Part shown: positions 27,153 through 35,841 of the stretch, one piece after another | Numbering within the stretch: the first letter of the stretch is position 1 | Layout of the letters: each line of letters opens with the position of its first letter | DNA from: Bradyrhizobium sp. LHD-71 | Lineage (GTDB): Bacteria; Pseudomonadota; Alphaproteobacteria; Rhizobiales; Xanthobacteraceae | Reading direction: 5' to 3' | NCBI RefSeq assembly: GCF_031157255.1 | Contig: NZ_JAVIFX010000007.1 | Location: forward strand, 62,001 to 126,000 | Length of the DNA stretch: 64,000 bases | Notes under the pieces: generated by a model | What the model saw: only the letters and a program-made list of their open reading frames with translations | Databases searched by the model: none | Told to the model about the DNA's origin: nothing | Translations under genes and position numbers: made by a program

Positions 27153-27944
27153 CTAGGCCTGGAGCGACTTGATCGCTTCCTTCATGCCGAGATCGACGAT
27201 CCGCTGCCGCATCTCCCGCGCACCGTCGCTGAAGTGGCACAGGGTGTCCCATTCGGCACCGGCGATCATGGCCTGACGGAAGCCTTGCCATTCCACCACG
27301 CGGTTGATCGCCATCTTCTTGAGTCTCAAGAGGTCCGATGGCGTCTTCGAGATCGCCGTTGCCATATGCATGGCCTTCCCCGCCAACTCTGCCGGCGGGA
27401 ATGCGCGATTGGCCCAGCCCCAGGCCTCAGCTTCGGCGCCGGAGATCTCACTTCCCGCGATGAAATCCATCTCCTTGGCGCGCTTAGGCCCGACGAAGAA
27501 TGCCCAGAACGACGAGACAAAGCCCCCGCCGATCGGGATGCTTGGAAAGCGAATCTTGCAATCGGCGGACACCAGCGTGATGTCGCAGGCGAGCGCCAGC
27601 ATCGTTCCTGCAGCACAGCAATATCCGTGCACTTGTCCAATTACCGGCTTCGGAAAGTCCCAGACGCGGAGGAAGTCCTCGATATGGTGCTGCAGGCGGT
27701 TGCGATCGCCGGTGACCCCAAGCTGCGCCGGCGTCTGCCCTCCCTCGAGGTCCATTCCGACTGAAAACGCGCGACCTGCGCCTTTGATGATCAGCACGCG
27801 GACCGCCGGATCTTTTTCTGCTGCATCCAGCGCGCGCTGGAGCGCGGAAAACAGGTCGGCGTTGAAGGCATTCATCTTGTCGGGGCGATTGAGAGTGAGC
27901 GTGGCAATCGGCCCTTCGGCCTCGTAGAGCACTTCATCCGCCAT
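27153..27944 (-). CDS. Enoyl-CoA hydratase/isomerase family protein
   Basis: 263 residues, a single crotonase fold. Landmarks: IATLTLNRPDKMNAFNADLF (about 12-31), the first oxyanion loop in GAGRAFSVGMDLEGG, and the second in VHGYCCAAGTMLALACDI (about 105-122). The usual hydratase Glu pair is not obvious: the GxxxGGG-type segment is IPIGGGFVSSF, so it may be an isomerase or a thioesterase-like member rather than a standard hydratase. ATG at 27944 has GGGAGGAACGTC. It is the first gene of a likely two-gene unit with the cyclase, and is divergent from a LysR gene with two LysR boxes in between. Confidence 0.85.
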   Translation of the reverse strand: MADEVLYEAEGPIATLTLNRPDKMNAFNADLFSALQRALDAAEKDPAVRVLIIKGAGRAFSVGMDLEGGQTPAQLGVTGDRNRLQHHIEDFLRVWDFPKPVIGQVHGYCCAAGTMLALACDITLVSADCKIRFPSIPIGGGFVSSFWAFFVGPKRAKEMDFIAGSEISGAEAEAWGWANRAFPPAELAGKAMHMATAISKTPSDLLRLKKMAINRVVEWQGFRQAMIAGAEWDTLCHFSDGAREMRQRIVDLGMKEAIKSLQA

Positions 27945-28119
27945 GACGTTCCTCCCGGCTCAGGCCGGCGGGCAAGACGCGATCCGCCTTTGCCGTTCGT
28001 GCTTGAACGCGCGCCGCACCGGGAGCACGAGTGCCGGTCGTCAGCGCGGATCAGACCTGATTGTCAATGGCTTACATCGGTCGCGCAGCCGACGTCCAAT
28101 CGCGCTACGCCATGTGCAC

Positions 28120-28134
28120 ATAAGTCCGACTTAT
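28120..28134. promoter_or_regulatory. LysR-type box 1
   Basis: ATAAGTCCGACTTAT is a perfect palindrome around one central base and contains the T-N11-A pattern of LysR sites (28121-28133). GCACAT and ATGTGC flank it, extending the symmetry imperfectly. It lies in the 350-base divergent gap between the enoyl-CoA hydratase (starts 27944) and LysR (starts 28295) genes. Confidence 0.6.
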
Positions 28135-28207
28135 ATGTGCGCAGCTGCCCCGCTTGGCACCGGATCCTTATGGGGCTTTCATTGCGTTGTGGCGATTCCA
28201 GAGCCAC

Positions 28208-28226
28208 CCATAAGACTTGATTATGG
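28208..28226. promoter_or_regulatory. LysR-type box 2
   Basis: CCATAA and TTATGG flank a 7-base spacer GACTTGA; the inner part ATAAGACTTGATTAT again has T-N11-A and shares ATAAG-N6-TTAT with box 1. Its centre is 90 bases from that of box 1, as in paired activation and repression sites of LysR regulators. Confidence 0.55.
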
Positions 28227-28294
28227 AGGACCTGGCGTTACGTTTGTGTCCCGTCGGCTTGTGTCCCGTCGAAAGCGCCCAAGGAGCACGCCTC

Positions 28295-29203
28295 GTGAAT
28301 GCACGCCAACTCGAGGTGTTTCACGCAATCATGTCGTCGTCATCTCTGACACAGGCAGCGCGCATGCTGAACGTGTCTCAGCCGGCAATCAGTGCATTCC
28401 TGAAGCACACCGAAGACCAGACAGGCGTGCGGCTGTTTCATCGCATCAGCGGCCGACTCGTACCCACACCGGAAGCTGAGCAGCTTTTCCCGGAAGTCGA
28501 TCGAATCATCGGTCAGCTTGGAATCCTGGACCGCGTGACCCAGGACCTGCGCAGCGGCAAGACCGGATTCCTGTCGGTGATCGGCAACACCACGTTGATC
28601 AACGTCCTGCTGCCGGATCTTGTCTCGAAGTTTCATGCGAGCAGACCCGGCGTCCGTCTGCGGCTCGAGACGGCCTACTCGCGGCAGATCTTCGATCGTG
28701 TGGCGCGGAGGGAGTTTGACCTCGGTCTCGTCTACGGATCCGGTCAGGATGTCCAGATCGGGACGAAGCTGCTCGGACATCTCCAGTTGGTTTGCGCGAT
28801 GCGGCGCGACCATCCCTTGGCCAAGCTCAAGAAGATCGGCCTGAAGAACCTGATCGGGCAGAAGGTCGTCACGTATGGCCCCAAGACACCGCTTCGCCCC
28901 AACATCGAAGACGTCATGACAAGGCTCGACGCAACGATGGAAGTCAGCCTGCCCAACACAGCCTGTTTGCTGGCACGATCTGGCCCCTACGTTGCGCTGA
29001 TCGACTCGCTGATCTTCCAAGGGACGGAGTACTCTGACCTTGTCGTCAGGCCGTTCGCTCCATTGAAGCGGATCGAAGTCAATCTCGTCACGCCCAAGGA
29101 CCGTCCGAGGTCCAAATTGAGCCTTGATTTCGAGGCCGAACTCGCTCGCCATTTGGCCGAGCGATTCAAGAAGGGTCCCGGACGCCTGGCAATGACGGTT
29201 TGA
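28295..29203 (+). CDS. LysR-family regulator
   Basis: 302 residues from GTG at 28295, selected because AAGGAG lies 8 bases upstream and the helix-turn-helix then begins at residue 1 as usual: VNARQLEVFHAIMSSSSLTQAARMLNVSQPAISAFLKHTED. The C-terminal periplasmic-binding-like effector domain (about 92-295) has GFLSVIGNTTLINVLLPDLVSKFHASRPGVRLRLET and SLPNTACLLARSGPYVALID. It is divergent from the enoyl-CoA hydratase/cyclase genes, with two similar boxes between; the simplest reading is that it controls them and itself. Effector unknown. Confidence 0.88.
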   Translation: MNARQLEVFHAIMSSSSLTQAARMLNVSQPAISAFLKHTEDQTGVRLFHRISGRLVPTPEAEQLFPEVDRIIGQLGILDRVTQDLRSGKTGFLSVIGNTTLINVLLPDLVSKFHASRPGVRLRLETAYSRQIFDRVARREFDLGLVYGSGQDVQIGTKLLGHLQLVCAMRRDHPLAKLKKIGLKNLIGQKVVTYGPKTPLRPNIEDVMTRLDATMEVSLPNTACLLARSGPYVALIDSLIFQGTEYSDLVVRPFAPLKRIEVNLVTPKDRPRSKLSLDFEAELARHLAERFKKGPGRLAMTV

Positions 29204-29375
29204 TCGGGCATCGACGGACGGATTTTGTCGCTGATGTGTCGACCATCTGAGGATGCGTTCCGCTTGAGCCGTCCTTCGGCGGAATTCGGCTGAGTTCCCG
29301 GGATCAGCGAGACTCGACCGTCTTATTCGCGTAAACATCGGCCTCGATCGTGAGGGTGCACTGGAGTCGAAAGCA

Positions 29376-30212
29376 TTGCGGGTAACAAGGTTTCTGATCG
29401 GAAGGCTGATCAAAGTGACGGCGAATGCCCTGAAAGGGTGCTGCTATCCGATCCATGTCGTCTTCCCGAATGCGCGCTTCACCATTCCGAGTGCCAGCCC
29501 CGCTCTGCTCAGGCGAACCAGGCACAAGAGGATCCCTCGAGTTGTCTGGCAGACGAACTTCACCAACAGGGTTACGCTGCCGATTTACCTCAACTACCTT
29601 TTCAATCGCCTGATGTCGCCGACCTGTGCCTACAGGTTCATGACGGACGAGGGCTGTCTGGAGTTCATACGCGCCACCTATCCAGGTCCGGTGCTCGACG
29701 CCTACGTCAATCTTCGGATCGGCGCGGCCCGAGCGGATTTCTGGCGAGTGCTGGTTCTGCTGGAGCATGGCGGCGTCTATATCGACATGGACGCCAATCT
29801 GATGTGGCCGCTCGAAGCCCTCATATCCGACGACGATCGCGAGCTCTTTATCCTCGACAGGGCTCATCGAGTGACAAATTTCTTCTTGGCAAGCGAACCC
29901 AAGAATCCACTCCTGGCGAAAACCGTCGACAGCATCCTGGCCAACATCCACTCCGAAACCGAAACCGACGTGTTCAACCTGACCGGGCCCGGCGCTATGA
30001 AAGCGGCCCTCGCCGACGCGCAATTCAACGCCGAACGCCAGCGATATGTCTGCGATCAAGGAAACTTCACCAACGAATTCTTCCAGTACGCCGACCATCC
30101 TCGTGGCAAATGGACCCGCGAGCAGAGAACGACCTCGCTGCTCATCCGCTCGAAAGCGTCCGATGCAGGCCCTTCGGACCCTGCAAGGACGAGGCGCTCG
30201 AACACGAGCTGA
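29376..30212 (+). CDS. DXD-motif glycosyltransferase (GT32/capsular sugar transferase type)
   Basis: 278 residues. IPRVVWQTNF at about 53-62 and GAARADFWRVLVLLEHGGVYIDMDANL (about 116-142, DxD as DMD) are the signature of the Gly_transf_sug / OCH1-like family that moves a sugar from a nucleotide donor using Mn2+. Residue pattern NPLLAKTVDSILANI and TGPGAMKAAL follow, again typical. The last ~25 residues are low-complexity. Start is TTG at 29376, after CTGGAGTCGAAAGCA; no better ATG fits. No surface polysaccharide genes adjoin, so the acceptor is unknown. Confidence 0.78.
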   Translation: MRVTRFLIGRLIKVTANALKGCCYPIHVVFPNARFTIPSASPALLRRTRHKRIPRVVWQTNFTNRVTLPIYLNYLFNRLMSPTCAYRFMTDEGCLEFIRATYPGPVLDAYVNLRIGAARADFWRVLVLLEHGGVYIDMDANLMWPLEALISDDDRELFILDRAHRVTNFFLASEPKNPLLAKTVDSILANIHSETETDVFNLTGPGAMKAALADAQFNAERQRYVCDQGNFTNEFFQYADHPRGKWTREQRTTSLLIRSKASDAGPSDPARTRRSNTS

Positions 30213-30244
30213 TCAACGGCCCGGTCAGTTAGGATGGAAGCAGC

Positions 30245-31348
30245 TCAAGGTTTGAAGCCGAAATAGCTGTTTCGCAGCTTTTCCACTTCGCCGCTTTCCT
30301 GCAGCCCGATGATGCGCAGCGATACGGGCTTGGTCAGCGCGCTGCCGGGGGTGAAGGCGAACCCGTATTTCTCGGGATGGAACGTGTTGCCCACCACCTC
30401 GAGCGGCAGGTTCGGATGCGTATGTGCGAAGTACTCGAGGACTGGATTGTCGCCCACGATCGCGTCAACCCGGCGATGCAACAACGCATCGGCTGCCTCG
30501 GCAATGTGATCGAAGGGCTGCATCTTCACCCTGAACGTCTTCATCTGATCTTCGGCCGCGCTGCCGCGGCGAACGGCCACGGTCTTACCATGCAGATCGG
30601 TCACGCTATTGATCCGGTTGGCGATGTGGGCAGCAGTCATCACGCTGGTAATCGAAGACGCCACGTAGGCGATCACTGCAACGCTGCAAAGAAGCCAAAT
30701 TCCCTGCCCGATGCGGCCGATCCAGCCCAGTATATTCTTGCGCTCGGCCTCGCCTTTTGTCGCAAGCGAGGTCACGTGATAGAAATTGTCGGCTAATCCA
30801 TCGCGCCACCGTCGATGAAAGTCCGTGTCGAACCAGCGATCGAAGATCGTCAGGAGCGTTGTCACCACCACAATACCGAGAAGAATCCAGCCGAAGTTCG
30901 CAAGGTGGCCGGCGTCTCTCAAGTCGCGAACGATGTCCACGACGCCGGTACGAGCGTCGGAATGGACCATCACCCGCAGGCCTGCATCGAACCATGGTTG
31001 AGTGAAGTCGACCTGTCGTGCCCGATCCGTCGTGATACTGAGATTCGTCACCGCGGCTTGGACGGTGCCTTTCGCGACGGCCTCGACGAGATCCGCATCG
31101 TTCCGGAATTCCTGATATGTCGAAGCCAAGGAGAGGTCTGTCGCAACCTTCTGCCAGAGTTCGACGGCCATGCCGGTATAGCCGCTGCCTTCCCTCGTAA
31201 CGAACGGTGGATTGACATACACGCCGACCTTGACGGCTTGCGGAGCGGATGGAGCCGGCTGCGCGCTGGCCCTGTCTCCCGCGAGGAGACAGACGGCAAC
31301 CAGCAGAAGGAGCAGGCTTGTCGTTTGCCGCGAGGCGCAGGCATCCAT
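30245..31348 (-). CDS. Ionotropic-glutamate-receptor-like membrane protein with degenerate pore
   Basis: 367 residues. A signal peptide (1-29, ending ASAQ) is followed by the first lobe of a SBP_bac_3-type binding domain (VKVGVYVNPPFV ... GYTGMAVELWQKVA, to about 130). A membrane helix (about 149-169), a short re-entrant-like stretch and a second helix (about 216-238) interrupt the domain, and the second lobe follows (LHGKTVAVRRGSAAE ... VDAIVGDNPVLEYF). This is the domain order of the prokaryotic glutamate receptor GluR0. The place of the K+ filter (TVGYG) here reads TSLATKGEA, so ordinary K+ conduction is unlikely. It may be a ligand sensor or a channel of other selectivity. It converges on the glycosyltransferase gene. 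Confidence 0.7.
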   Translation of the reverse strand: MDACASRQTTSLLLLLVAVCLLAGDRASAQPAPSAPQAVKVGVYVNPPFVTREGSGYTGMAVELWQKVATDLSLASTYQEFRNDADLVEAVAKGTVQAAVTNLSITTDRARQVDFTQPWFDAGLRVMVHSDARTGVVDIVRDLRDAGHLANFGWILLGIVVVTTLLTIFDRWFDTDFHRRWRDGLADNFYHVTSLATKGEAERKNILGWIGRIGQGIWLLCSVAVIAYVASSITSVMTAAHIANRINSVTDLHGKTVAVRRGSAAEDQMKTFRVKMQPFDHIAEAADALLHRRVDAIVGDNPVLEYFAHTHPNLPLEVVGNTFHPEKYGFAFTPGSALTKPVSLRIIGLQESGEVEKLRNSYFGFKP

Positions 31349-31766
31349 TGCGATTGCTCATTTCGGAAAAACCGTCGTCGAACTGACGCTTGCAGACAAT
31401 CGTTACCAATGCATTGCCCTTGCGATGCCGACCTTGCGTGTGCAGGATCGGTTGCGCGGAACGATTTCGAACTCGTCAGGCCGTGATGCGTCAACGCAGT
31501 TGATGCAAGCAACGGTCCGCCGCGATGGCAGCACAAATTTAAAATTGGAATCATGAGTGGACACAGCTGGCCGATGCCGCCCGCTCTTTGAATCAAATCA
31601 GGCTTTCACTTTGCACGCCCGATTGACCCAGCCGAAAGATTAAAGCCGGTACTCATTACCGAGCGTAGGAACCGCACAGGCACGGCAGCGTCTACGTCCG
31701 CTGCGCGCGGTGGGCGCTCATGCACTGGCGATCAAATCATCAACAGCCACAACGAGGGTCCTCCCT
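31349..31766. other. Non-coding stretch, divergent promoters expected
   Basis: 418 bases between the receptor-like gene (minus) and the DUF937 gene (plus). It includes an A/T-rich patch (AAATTTAAAATT, about 31535-31546) unlike the surrounding GC-rich DNA. Both genes should have promoters here, but I could not pick out convincing elements or operators. Confidence 0.4.
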
Positions 31767-32882
31767 ATGGCCATCAATCTCGTTTCATCGATCATGCAAT
31801 CGCTGCCGCCGGACATGATCACGAAAATTGCCTCTATGCTTGGTCTCAATCCCGCGCTCGTCCAGAAGGCGGTTACGGCGGGCGTCCCGGCCATCCTGGG
31901 TAGCTTTGCGAACCTCGCCTCCACCCCCGACGGGGCGAACCAATTATCAAGGACGCTGTCTCAGCAATCCGGCGCGCTTGACCAGCTCAAGAACGCCCCT
32001 GCCGGCTCCGATCAGCGAAGCTTCGCCGACCGAGGACTCGACATGCTGTCGGGATTGCTCGGCCGCAATGGCGTCAACACGCTCGCATCTGCGGTCAGCA
32101 CCAACTCCGGCATCGACGCCAACACGGGCAAATCGCTGGTGGGTATGCTTGGACCAGTCGTGGCCGGCGCGCTCGGTCTGCAGCAGAAGGCTTCAGGCCT
32201 TGACGCCGGCGGTTTGGCCTCGCTCCTGACATCGCAAAAGAGCGCGATCATGGCCGCGATGCCGCAGGGGCTTGCAAGCCAGCTCGGCGGGCTCCTCGAC
32301 AGCATCGGTGGTCAAGTGCGCAGCGGCGCCGAGACCGTTTCGAACACGGCCGGGCGGGTCGGCCGCATGACGGAAGATACCGCGGCCAGCGCGAGCCAGG
32401 CTGCCCGGGCAGCGGCTGCAAATACCCCGTCCTCGCTGCCCTACTGGCTCGCCGGCTTGGCCGCTCTGATCGGCTTAGGCTGGTACCTGCTGAGCGGCGA
32501 TCTCCACATGGCCGAACAGCCGAAGACGTCGTCGACGGTCGGCACTGCGCCCGCAAACGTTACCACCGCCGATTTGACGAACCAGATGCGATCGGTGGTC
32601 GGCACGCTGAGGAATGACCTGCAAACCGTCACGGACCCGACATCGGCGCAGTCCGCTCTGCCGAAGCTTCAACAGTCGACCGATCAGCTCGACCGGATCG
32701 GCAGGCTCTCGGCTCAGTTGCCGCCCACAGAGCAGAAGGCGCTTGCCGCGCCGGTCAATGCGGCACTGCCCGAGATGGCCCAGCTTTTCGACAAGATACT
32801 GGCGATCCCCGGCGTTGCAGCAATCGCCAAGCCGACCATTGACGCACTCCGCGGCAAACTCGAGGCACTCAGCCGCGCTTGA
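31767..32882 (+). CDS. DUF937 protein with C-terminal membrane anchor and helical tail
   Basis: 371 residues from ATG at 31767 (GAGG ten bases before). Residues 1-160 form a DUF937-type region: VSSIMQSLPPDMITKIASMLGLNPALVQKAV, GVPAILGSFANLASTPDGANQL, and LVGMLGPVVAGALGLQQ, a glycine-rich all-helical repeat also seen in YidB-like proteins. A membrane helix follows at about 227-243 (LPYWLAGLAALIGLGWYLL), then a Gln/Ser-rich amphipathic tail (to 371). The anchored layout suggests envelope-associated packing or stress function; unknown. It is followed 100 bases later by a basic membrane protein and then a thermonuclease gene, all on the same strand. Confidence 0.72.
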   Translation: MAINLVSSIMQSLPPDMITKIASMLGLNPALVQKAVTAGVPAILGSFANLASTPDGANQLSRTLSQQSGALDQLKNAPAGSDQRSFADRGLDMLSGLLGRNGVNTLASAVSTNSGIDANTGKSLVGMLGPVVAGALGLQQKASGLDAGGLASLLTSQKSAIMAAMPQGLASQLGGLLDSIGGQVRSGAETVSNTAGRVGRMTEDTAASASQAARAAAANTPSSLPYWLAGLAALIGLGWYLLSGDLHMAEQPKTSSTVGTAPANVTTADLTNQMRSVVGTLRNDLQTVTDPTSAQSALPKLQQSTDQLDRIGRLSAQLPPTEQKALAAPVNAALPEMAQLFDKILAIPGVAAIAKPTIDALRGKLEALSRA

Positions 32883-32982
32883 TCCGAACGCGGCGAGGCC
32901 ATCAGCACGATGGCCTCGCTGCACTGACGGCGCACCTCTCCCAGCGTCACAGCGCCAACGTCCTTTCGATAAGAAACGCATC

Positions 32983-34245
32983 ATGCCACGACGTCCATCA
33001 CCGGCCTCCCCGGATCTGCCTCTGCCAACGCCTCCACGCCCCCGCCGCCGCTCACCACGCAAGAAAACAGTTGAGAGCCTCCCGACGATCGCGCCGGAAG
33101 TCGACGGCAGCTCGGCTGGCACTCTCAACATGCGAGCGGACATCGCGACGTCATCCGACGCCATGAACCCGCCCCCCAAGCGCAAACGGCGACGTTCTTC
33201 GCGCAAAGGCGCTTCGGCAGCGTCTGCAAACCAGACCATCAAGACGTTGCCAGCGGTGTGGATCGAGAGCCCGCCACTGGTCCCCCTCTCGGCTGCGGAA
33301 GCCGTTGAAGCAGACAACGTCTTCCATGCGCCGGTCGTAATCCCGATCCGGACCACTTCACCCGCCCTCGTGCCGTTTCGTTTCGTTCGCGCTGCGGCCA
33401 CGCGCTCGTCGTTGCTAGCGGCATCAGCGACGATTCGAATCGTGCGTTGGTGGCGCCTCGGCAATCGAACCACGGCCCAGCCGCGCATCGCGGCGCCGCA
33501 TGCGCCTCTGCCTATCTTGGCAGACGCTGGCACGAGCGGCACCACCTTCCACGCACCGGCGGTGATCGCCGCTCCGGCCCACCGATCCCGGTTCGCACGA
33601 CTTCGTCTCGAAGCCGCGCGACTGTCGCGGCGGGTGGCGGTTGCCGTCACACGCGCAACCGCCGGATTTGCATACCGATGCGGCCTTGGCATTCGAAGCG
33701 CCGCACGGTGGGTGGGCCAGGCGGACTTACGAGCCCCGGCTGCGTCTTTCGGTCGATCGATGGCAAGGTCGATTTCCGTGGCCACGCGCGCGACGGCCGT
33801 CATCCTGTCAGGCCTCGCCTTCTACGCCGCCTTCGTCCTCGCACCGGCCTTACCCGAGCCGGCAAAGCCTGCAACGAACGTCAACTTTACGACGGCCGGC
33901 GTGGCCAGCACGGCAACCATGCCAAACGCAGCCCAGGCAAAGCCCGCCGAAGAAAAATTGACCGTCCCATTGAAGGCCGCCAAGGAGGCGCCGTTCAACA
34001 TCAAGATCGTCAACGCACCGGGCATGACAGCCGCATGCCGGGACCAGACCTGGCCCTACATCACCCAGCGCTGCCTCGCCGCGCGAAACAGCAGGATCGA
34101 TCTGGTCGTGGAAGATCCTGAGATAAACGCCAAGCGCGATGGCAGGGCGGAAGCCAAGAACGAGGCGACGGCGGATGCGACCAGCATCGTCGCCCCGCAG
34201 CGCACCACGACACCGCAACGAGTGGAGCGTCGCCGCCGCCGCTGA
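32983..34245 (+). CDS. Very basic membrane-anchored protein of unknown function
   Basis: 420 residues from ATG at 32983. The first ~260 residues are rich in Arg, Pro, Ala and Ser and look disordered (for example PPRPRRRSPRKK and PPKRKRRRSSRKG). One membrane segment follows (AVILSGLAFYAAFVLAPAL, about 270-288). A compact C-terminal part contains ACRDQTWPYITQRCL (about 346-360), a Cys-paired motif that I associate with short rhizobial periplasmic domains. The orientation would put the basic part in the cytoplasm, where it could bind nucleic acid or acidic polymers. An antisense frame of 442 codons exists but lacks any domain. The start has only a weak ribosome site. Confidence 0.6.
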   Translation: MPRRPSPASPDLPLPTPPRPRRRSPRKKTVESLPTIAPEVDGSSAGTLNMRADIATSSDAMNPPPKRKRRRSSRKGASAASANQTIKTLPAVWIESPPLVPLSAAEAVEADNVFHAPVVIPIRTTSPALVPFRFVRAAATRSSLLAASATIRIVRWWRLGNRTTAQPRIAAPHAPLPILADAGTSGTTFHAPAVIAAPAHRSRFARLRLEAARLSRRVAVAVTRATAGFAYRCGLGIRSAARWVGQADLRAPAASFGRSMARSISVATRATAVILSGLAFYAAFVLAPALPEPAKPATNVNFTTAGVASTATMPNAAQAKPAEEKLTVPLKAAKEAPFNIKIVNAPGMTAACRDQTWPYITQRCLAARNSRIDLVVEDPEINAKRDGRAEAKNEATADATSIVAPQRTTTPQRVERRRRR

Positions 34246-34317
34246 CAGTGGATCGATCTCTCGCTCTATTGCATCACAGTGTCGTGCAAGATCGCAGATC
34301 CCATGGGGGAATCGGCA

Positions 34318-34884
34318 ATGGCCCGGACGCCGGCCCGGCGACGACGAAGCGCAACAGGACTGACGCCGTACCTGTTCGTCGCGTTTGTCGTGCTCGTCTG
34401 CGTGGTCGGCTTCTCGGCATATAACTGGTGGAATCCCCCGTCGGCGACGGCCCTCGTGGGAAAGGCCTGGGTGATCGACGGCGATACCGTCATCCTCTCA
34501 GGTACGCATATCCGTTTGGAAGGAATCGACGCACCTGAGACGGGTCAAACCTGTCTCGACGCCGCCGAGAAAAGCTGGAACTGCGGCCAGGCGGCAACGC
34601 GTGAATTGCGGCGTTACATCAGAGGACGTGAACTGACCTGCGAGCCGCGCTCCAAAGACAGGTATCACCGCGTGCTGGCGGTGTGCAGCCTGCCCGATGG
34701 CTCGCAAATCAATCCATGGATGGTACGCCAGGGTTGGGCTTTATCCTCCGGTTTCGTCAAGACGTATGCGTCCGAAGAAACGGAGGCGGAAAACGCCAAG
34801 CGGGGATTATGGGCAGGTTCATTCGAACCGCCATGGGAGTGGCGGCGGCAACATCCGAGGCTCGAAGATCCGCGCGCCGATTGA
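34318..34884 (+). CDS. Thermonuclease (SNase-like) with N-terminal membrane anchor
   Basis: 188 residues. A single hydrophobic segment (about 17-36, LTPYLFVAFVVLVCVVGFSAY) anchors or exports it. The staphylococcal-nuclease fold follows: AWVIDGDTVIL (Ca2+-binding Asp), IRLEGIDAPETGQTC (catalytic Arg and Glu region), and SKDRYHRVLAVC with the second catalytic Arg. Extra cysteines (CLDAAEKSWNC, CEPRSK, VC) suggest disulfides, as in secreted rhizobial homologues. ATG at 34318 follows GGGGGAATCGGCA; two earlier in-frame starts exist. It would degrade DNA or RNA outside the cytoplasm, with Ca2+. Same strand as the basic membrane protein (72 bases gap). Confidence 0.85.
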   Translation: MARTPARRRRSATGLTPYLFVAFVVLVCVVGFSAYNWWNPPSATALVGKAWVIDGDTVILSGTHIRLEGIDAPETGQTCLDAAEKSWNCGQAATRELRRYIRGRELTCEPRSKDRYHRVLAVCSLPDGSQINPWMVRQGWALSSGFVKTYASEETEAENAKRGLWAGSFEPPWEWRRQHPRLEDPRAD

Positions 34885-34992
34885 AAAGCGATTGCAGCAA
34901 CGCTCTCGTCGTTCCCCCGGACGAACATGCAGTCATGAAAGAGATGCGCAGGTTCTCGCTGCGCATCTCAAAGACATCCCGGTTCGTCGCAC

Positions 34993-35841
34993 CTATTCCG
35001 CAGGTGCGGCAGAGGCCGTCGGAGCCGTCGGCGTCAGACACTCGGTAGGAGCCACCGGCGCGCGTCCAAGCACTTCCGACAGCGCCTCACCGTTCTTCGA
35101 ATCGGACAGGAAGCGGATATACCCCAGGTTCTTACCGAACCGCGGGATATTGCAGGACGAGTTCAGTACGCCCTCGGCCTGCTTCCACAACACCTGGACG
35201 ACGCGCCTCGGTTCGGGCTGCATCAGGCGCTGCCAAGTCGCCGGCTGACTCTTCTTCGCGGTGTCGACATAGCTCATAACGAACGTCATGAGGGCGGCGA
35301 GACCATCACGATGGTCGACATCGCGGTCGCGCCGACGCAACGAGACGAGGCTGACCGCTGTATTCAGATCGTGACTATAGGCGTTCAGCTCATCCAAAAG
35401 ATACATGAAGTCGTCCTTGGACGATGCACCGCCGGGACGCAGGTAGGTTTGAACATATGCGTCCTGCGCATCGAATTTCCGGGCGATCTCCTTCGGAGCA
35501 AAGAAGCGAGAGACCTCGTGCGGACGACGCACGGCGCTGCCATCGATCAGCAGATAGGCGTCGCGCTCCTCTGTCAACAGATGCACGGTCTCATGAACGC
35601 CGGTCGCGAGCCCAAGCTGGACGTCGTCGCATGTGAGCCAGTGCAAGAATTGCTTCTTGTCGGTGACCGCCTCATAGATCGCATGACCGCGCGGAGCCAG
35701 GCGCTGCAGATCGGCCAGCGCCGCGGTGCGGCAATCGGTTCGACCCGCTCGCGGCGCGGCGGATGCCACGTCGAAGGGACTGGCCACAACAGGACTGGCC
35801 ACGACGAGCGCGGTCAACATCGCAAAAAAACGCTTATGCAT
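34993..35841 (-). CDS. Secreted protein with HExxH motif, function unknown
   Basis: 282 residues with a signal peptide (MHKRFFAMLTALVVASPVVA). The mature part contains HETVH in ATGVHETVHLLTEERDAYLLID (HExxH begins at about residue 83), the zinc-binding core of many metallopeptidases, with acidic residues further on (ELNAYSHDLN) that could give a third ligand. Two Cys at about 37 and 71 may pair. The C-terminus is Pro/Ala/Thr-rich. I do not recognise a peptidase family, so the activity is only possible. It converges on the thermonuclease gene and stands alone. Confidence 0.65.
   Translation of the reverse strand: MHKRFFAMLTALVVASPVVASPFDVASAAPRAGRTDCRTAALADLQRLAPRGHAIYEAVTDKKQFLHWLTCDDVQLGLATGVHETVHLLTEERDAYLLIDGSAVRRPHEVSRFFAPKEIARKFDAQDAYVQTYLRPGGASSKDDFMYLLDELNAYSHDLNTAVSLVSLRRRDRDVDHRDGLAALMTFVMSYVDTAKKSQPATWQRLMQPEPRRVVQVLWKQAEGVLNSSCNIPRFGKNLGYIRFLSDSKNGEALSEVLGRAPVAPTECLTPTAPTASAAPAE

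Noticed and set aside
26157-27764. 535-codon plus-strand frame over the cyclase and enoyl-CoA hydratase genes
   Set aside because: Both minus-strand genes have recognisable family motifs; this frame has none and spans two genes.
32475-33803. 442-codon minus-strand frame over the basic membrane protein gene
   Set aside because: The plus-strand frame has a membrane segment and a Cys-containing C-terminal motif; the minus frame has no recognisable feature. Confidence in the choice is moderate.
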